Of a DNA stretch of 8,751 bases, positions 6,915 to 8,751 are shown one piece after another. This DNA is from Bacteroidales bacterium Bact_07. Lineage in GTDB: Bacteria; Bacteroidota; Bacteroidia; Bacteroidales; Tenuifilaceae. The notes below the pieces were generated by a model that worked only from the letters and a program-made list of their open reading frames with translations, ran no database searches and had not been told where the DNA came from. Both the position numbers and the translations under genes were made by a program. Location of the stretch: assembly GCA_001603415.1 (NCBI GenBank), contig LUYY01000254.1, positions 1 through 8,751 on the forward strand, in the 5' to 3' direction. Positions within the stretch are counted from its first letter, which is position 1; each line of letters starts with the position of its first letter.

Positions 6915-6924
6915 CCTTCCTTTT

Positions 6925-7632
6925 TTATGGTGTGCTTAGGCTTACGGGTAGTATTTTCCCGTTAAAGTACTTATGGCCATGAACTGCAAAGTAGGCAATA
7001 AAACCAGCCATAGCCTGGGCCGTTAAAGGTGCTTTGTAATCGGGAAAGGCCTCGCGTAGCATTTCGGTATCGGTAGCACCTAGGGCTAAACAGTTAAACG
7101 AAATGCCACTCTTCTTATTTTCCTCGGCTAAATTCTCTGTAAGCGATGCCAAAGCTGCTTTTGATGAGGCGTAAACCGAAAGCCCAGGGAACTTTACGCT
7201 TCCCTGAAACCCACCCATGCTACTAATATTTAGCACATGGCTACTGTTGCCCATAAAAGGTATGAGCTGTTTTATTAGCAGCATCGGGGCAAAGTAATTT
7301 ACCTCTACCATATTGCGGATTTCTTCAAGACCCAGGTCGGTTAATGGTTTTGCATATAGCAGCCCTGCGTTATTAATCAGGATATCAATTTTATCTATGT
7401 AGCCTTTTATGCTTTTGCTTAAATCTTCGGCATTTTGGCTTATTTTGGTTAAATCAAATGCTATTGGAATTATTTTAGCTTTTGGGTTGATGCTTTCAAC
7501 CTCATTTTTTAGGGTTACTAACTTTTGCTTGTTTCGAGCTATACAAACGATGGTATGTTCAGTGTATTTGGCTAACTCAATTACTGTTGCATAGCCAATA
7601 CCTTGTGATGCACCTGTAATTACTATGTTCAT
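6925..7632 (-). CDS. Short-chain dehydrogenase/reductase (SDR family, classical type)
   Basis: This is an NAD(P)-dependent oxidoreductase with one Rossmann domain of 235 residues, close to the usual 250. It has the cofactor loop TGASQGIG (6-13), NNAG (87-90) and a classical catalytic tetrad: Asn112 in VNYFAP, Ser138 in ISSMG (136-140), Tyr154 and Lys158 in YASSK. Arg33 after the second strand, in place of an acidic residue, hints at NADP preference; this is only a hint. The usual PG turn after the tetrad reads LGATDTEM (184-191). The substrate is unknown, as for most SDRs. It starts at an ATG without a Shine-Dalgarno and is divergent from the secreted-protein gene across an 88-base gap. A heptad array follows its stop codon. 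No neighbour suggests a pathway. Confidence 0.92.
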   Translation of the reverse strand: MNIVITGASQGIGYATVIELAKYTEHTIVCIARNKQKLVTLKNEVESINPKAKIIPIAFDLTKISQNAEDLSKSIKGYIDKIDILINNAGLLYAKPLTDLGLEEIRNMVEVNYFAPMLLIKQLIPFMGNSSHVLNISSMGGFQGSVKFPGLSVYASSKAALASLTENLAEENKKSGISFNCLALGATDTEMLREAFPDYKAPLTAQAMAGFIAYFAVHGHKYFNGKILPVSLSTP

Positions 7633-7720
7633 TGCTATTGATTTTTAACGCATATAAAGTTAATTATTTAAACATAAATGCCTAATATTGTGTTCAACAT
7701 AAAAAGCTATTGATAACACC

Positions 7721-8314
7721 ATGCGGAAAAGGACGTTTTTACTGACCATATTGTTAATTGTAACTATTCAATCGTTTTCGCAGCGGAAACATGGCGATTT
7801 TCAACAATTTTCCGATAGATTATACTTTGGCGGAAGCATAGGTCTTGCCATTGGCAACCGTATAACCCAAATTGATGTACTGCCTCAGGGAGGGATTTGG
7901 ATTTTCCCGCAGTGGTCGGTTGGAGTAGGGGGGCGCTATACATACCGACGCGAGCGCTTTAGCTTTGACCCGTCGAGCACCAGTATAAAACCGGTAACTA
8001 CTACCATTTGGGGATATTCTGGTTTTACCGATATTTTACCCATCCCCGATTTTAATGAAGCCTTTGGCGTTAAGCTTCATGGCGGTTTTGTAATTCATGG
8101 TGAGTTCGAAAATCTTTACCTTGACCGTCAATTTTTCGACATCACATCTACTCAAGGTAAGGGTTGGATTAGGATGTATATGGTAGGTGGTGGTTGGCGT
8201 CAACGCCTAGGCGATAGGGCTGCCGTTAACTTTCTTATTCTCTGGGACCTGACCGATAATCGGTACTCGCCCTATACATCGAACCCAATACTAAGGTTCT
8301 CCATCACATTCTAA
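7721..8314 (+). CDS. Secreted beta-rich protein of unknown function, possibly a small outer-membrane beta-barrel
   Basis: I do not recognise a specific family. The 197-residue product begins with MRKR, a hydrophobic run (TFLLTILLIVTI, 5-16) and a likely signal peptidase I site after SFS (18-20). No lipobox cysteine is present, so it is not a lipoprotein. The mature part is rich in Gly and aromatic residues alternating with polar ones (for example YFGGSIGLAIGNR, WSVGVGGRYTYRRERF), which suggests amphipathic beta strands. It ends in ILRFSITF, and a terminal Phe is common in outer-membrane barrels. Predicted location is therefore the outer membrane or periplasm. It is transcribed alone: divergent from the SDR gene and convergent with csp. 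Its TAA (8312-8314) lies in the left arm of the shared terminator palindrome. The ATG at 7721 is chosen because the signal peptide begins there. Confidence 0.75.
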   Translation: MRKRTFLLTILLIVTIQSFSQRKHGDFQQFSDRLYFGGSIGLAIGNRITQIDVLPQGGIWIFPQWSVGVGGRYTYRRERFSFDPSSTSIKPVTTTIWGYSGFTDILPIPDFNEAFGVKLHGGFVIHGEFENLYLDRQFFDITSTQGKGWIRMYMVGGGWRQRLGDRAAVNFLILWDLTDNRYSPYTSNPILRFSITF

Positions 8315-8355
8315 TAAAAGAAAAGGCCTCGTAACCGAGGCCTTTTCTTTTATTA
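8312..8355. terminator. Bidirectional intrinsic terminator, perfect 20-bp palindrome
   Basis: The arms at 8312-8331 and 8336-8355 are exact reverse complements over 20 bases around a TAAC loop (8332-8335). The core is GGCCTCG/CGAGGCC, flanked by A-rich and T-rich outer parts, so a T-rich tail follows the GC stem on both strands. It lies between two convergent genes and can end transcription from each. The left arm starts with the stop codon of the secreted-protein gene; the right arm ends 15 bases from the csp stop. Confidence 0.93.
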
Positions 8356-8370
8356 TGTTAGGAATAATTG

Positions 8371-8571
8371 TTATTCTAACACAACTACATTTGTGGCCTG
8401 AGGACCACGTTTGCCTTCAGAAATCTCGAAGCTAACGGCTTGACCTTCGTCTAAGCGTTTGAAACCTTCGCGTTGAATTCCTGTGTAGTGAACGAATACA
8501 TCGTTACCTTCTTCGGTTTGAATAAAGCCGTAGCCTTTTGCTGCATCAAACCATTTTACTTTACCTTTCAT
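8371..8571 (-). CDS. Cold shock protein, CspA family
   Basis: This 66-residue single cold-shock domain (OB fold) binds single-stranded RNA and DNA and acts as an RNA chaperone in the cytoplasm. MKGKVKWFDAAKGYGFI opens it, with the RNP1 motif KGYGFI at 12-17 and RNP2 VFVHY at 25-29; the aromatic surface (Trp7, Phe9, Tyr14, Phe16, Phe26, His28) is intact. The C-terminal half, with GQAVSFEISEGKRGPQATNV (43-62), is standard for the family. Length matches the usual 65-70 residues. It may be induced by cold or be a constitutive paralogue; sequence does not decide. The ATG at 8569-8571 has no Shine-Dalgarno and is preceded by an AT-rich leader. Confidence 0.97.
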   Translation of the reverse strand: MKGKVKWFDAAKGYGFIQTEEGNDVFVHYTGIQREGFKRLDEGQAVSFEISEGKRGPQATNVVVLE

Positions 8572-8751
8572 GTTACTTAAAAATAAATTGTGAATAAATT
8601 GATTGTTTTAAAACATTACAAATATGTAACTAATATTTGAATAAACAACATCATTTTATGTTTTTTGTTTACTGAGGGTAAAAAAAATGTAAAGTCCGTT
8701 TGCGAACAATTAACTTTAGATGTTTGTTTATACCAAAAGAAAGTAGTTTCT
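8572..8751 (-). promoter_or_regulatory. csp upstream region with candidate promoter at 8619-8649
   Basis: This AT-rich stretch upstream of csp contains no gene. On the minus strand, CATATTTG (plus 8619-8626) differs from the -7 consensus TAnnTTTG at one base, and a TTG (plus 8646-8648) lies 19 bases upstream as a partial -33 box. Together they would give a leader of about 40 bases. Another start further upstream, giving a longer leader of the kind seen in cold-regulated csp mRNAs, cannot be excluded. The gene beyond the right edge is not visible. Confidence 0.35.

Noticed and set aside
7683..7690. TAATATTG as a -7 box for the secreted-protein gene
   Set aside because: It is one base off the consensus, and no TTTG lies 19-21 bases upstream. 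The gene must have a promoter near here, but this match is too weak to call.
1..8751. CRISPR array, tRNA or rRNA gene, transposase, phage or defence gene
   Set aside because: I looked for regular spacer-repeat structure, cloverleaf-like sequence and proteins of these classes and found none. The only repeats are the heptads and the short dispersed element.

Overview
The window looks like ordinary chromosome from an AT-leaning Bacteroidota (Bacteroidetes), probably an anaerobic fermenter of Bacteroidales type. Three things support this. The acetate kinase operon has a promoter matching the Bacteroidota sigma consensus (TTTG, 20 bases, TAATTTTG). Nearly all genes lack a Shine-Dalgarno sequence. 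Intergenic DNA carries a short dispersed repeat of a kind I recall from this phylum. The taxonomic placement is inference from these signals and from general protein character, not from a database match.

Layout: (1) 79-3000, minus strand, a 973-residue FAD / iron-sulfur / CCG-domain dehydrogenase for a D-2-hydroxy acid (D-lactate or D-2-hydroxyglutarate type). (2) 3001-3327, a divergent AT-rich control region with a convincing promoter facing right. (3) 3328-6575, plus strand, a three-gene unit: acetate kinase (ackA), a phosphate acetyl/butyryltransferase (ptb type) and butyrate kinase (buk type), closed by a strong intrinsic terminator. (4) 6625-6924, non-coding DNA with a dispersed repeat, a G-poor CAAC-rich stretch and a short heptad array. 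(5) 6925-7632, minus strand, a short-chain dehydrogenase. (6) 7721-8314, plus strand, a secreted beta-rich protein of unknown function, probably in the outer membrane. (7) 8371-8571, minus strand, a CspA-family cold shock protein, convergent with (6) across a perfect 20-bp palindrome that can end transcription both ways. (8) 8572-8751, the AT-rich leader and promoter region of the csp gene.

How the genes fit together: the central operon makes ATP by substrate-level phosphorylation. An acyl-CoA is converted to an acyl phosphate and then to acetate, butyrate or a branched-chain acid. The divergent flavoprotein could feed it by oxidising D-lactate to pyruvate, though this link is inferred from position only.

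I do not see a clearly new biological system. The observations most worth a second look are a 7-bp tandem repeat of shared consensus directly behind both of the longer minus-strand genes, the pairing of ackA with ptb-buk without a recognisable pta, and the structured non-coding stretches.
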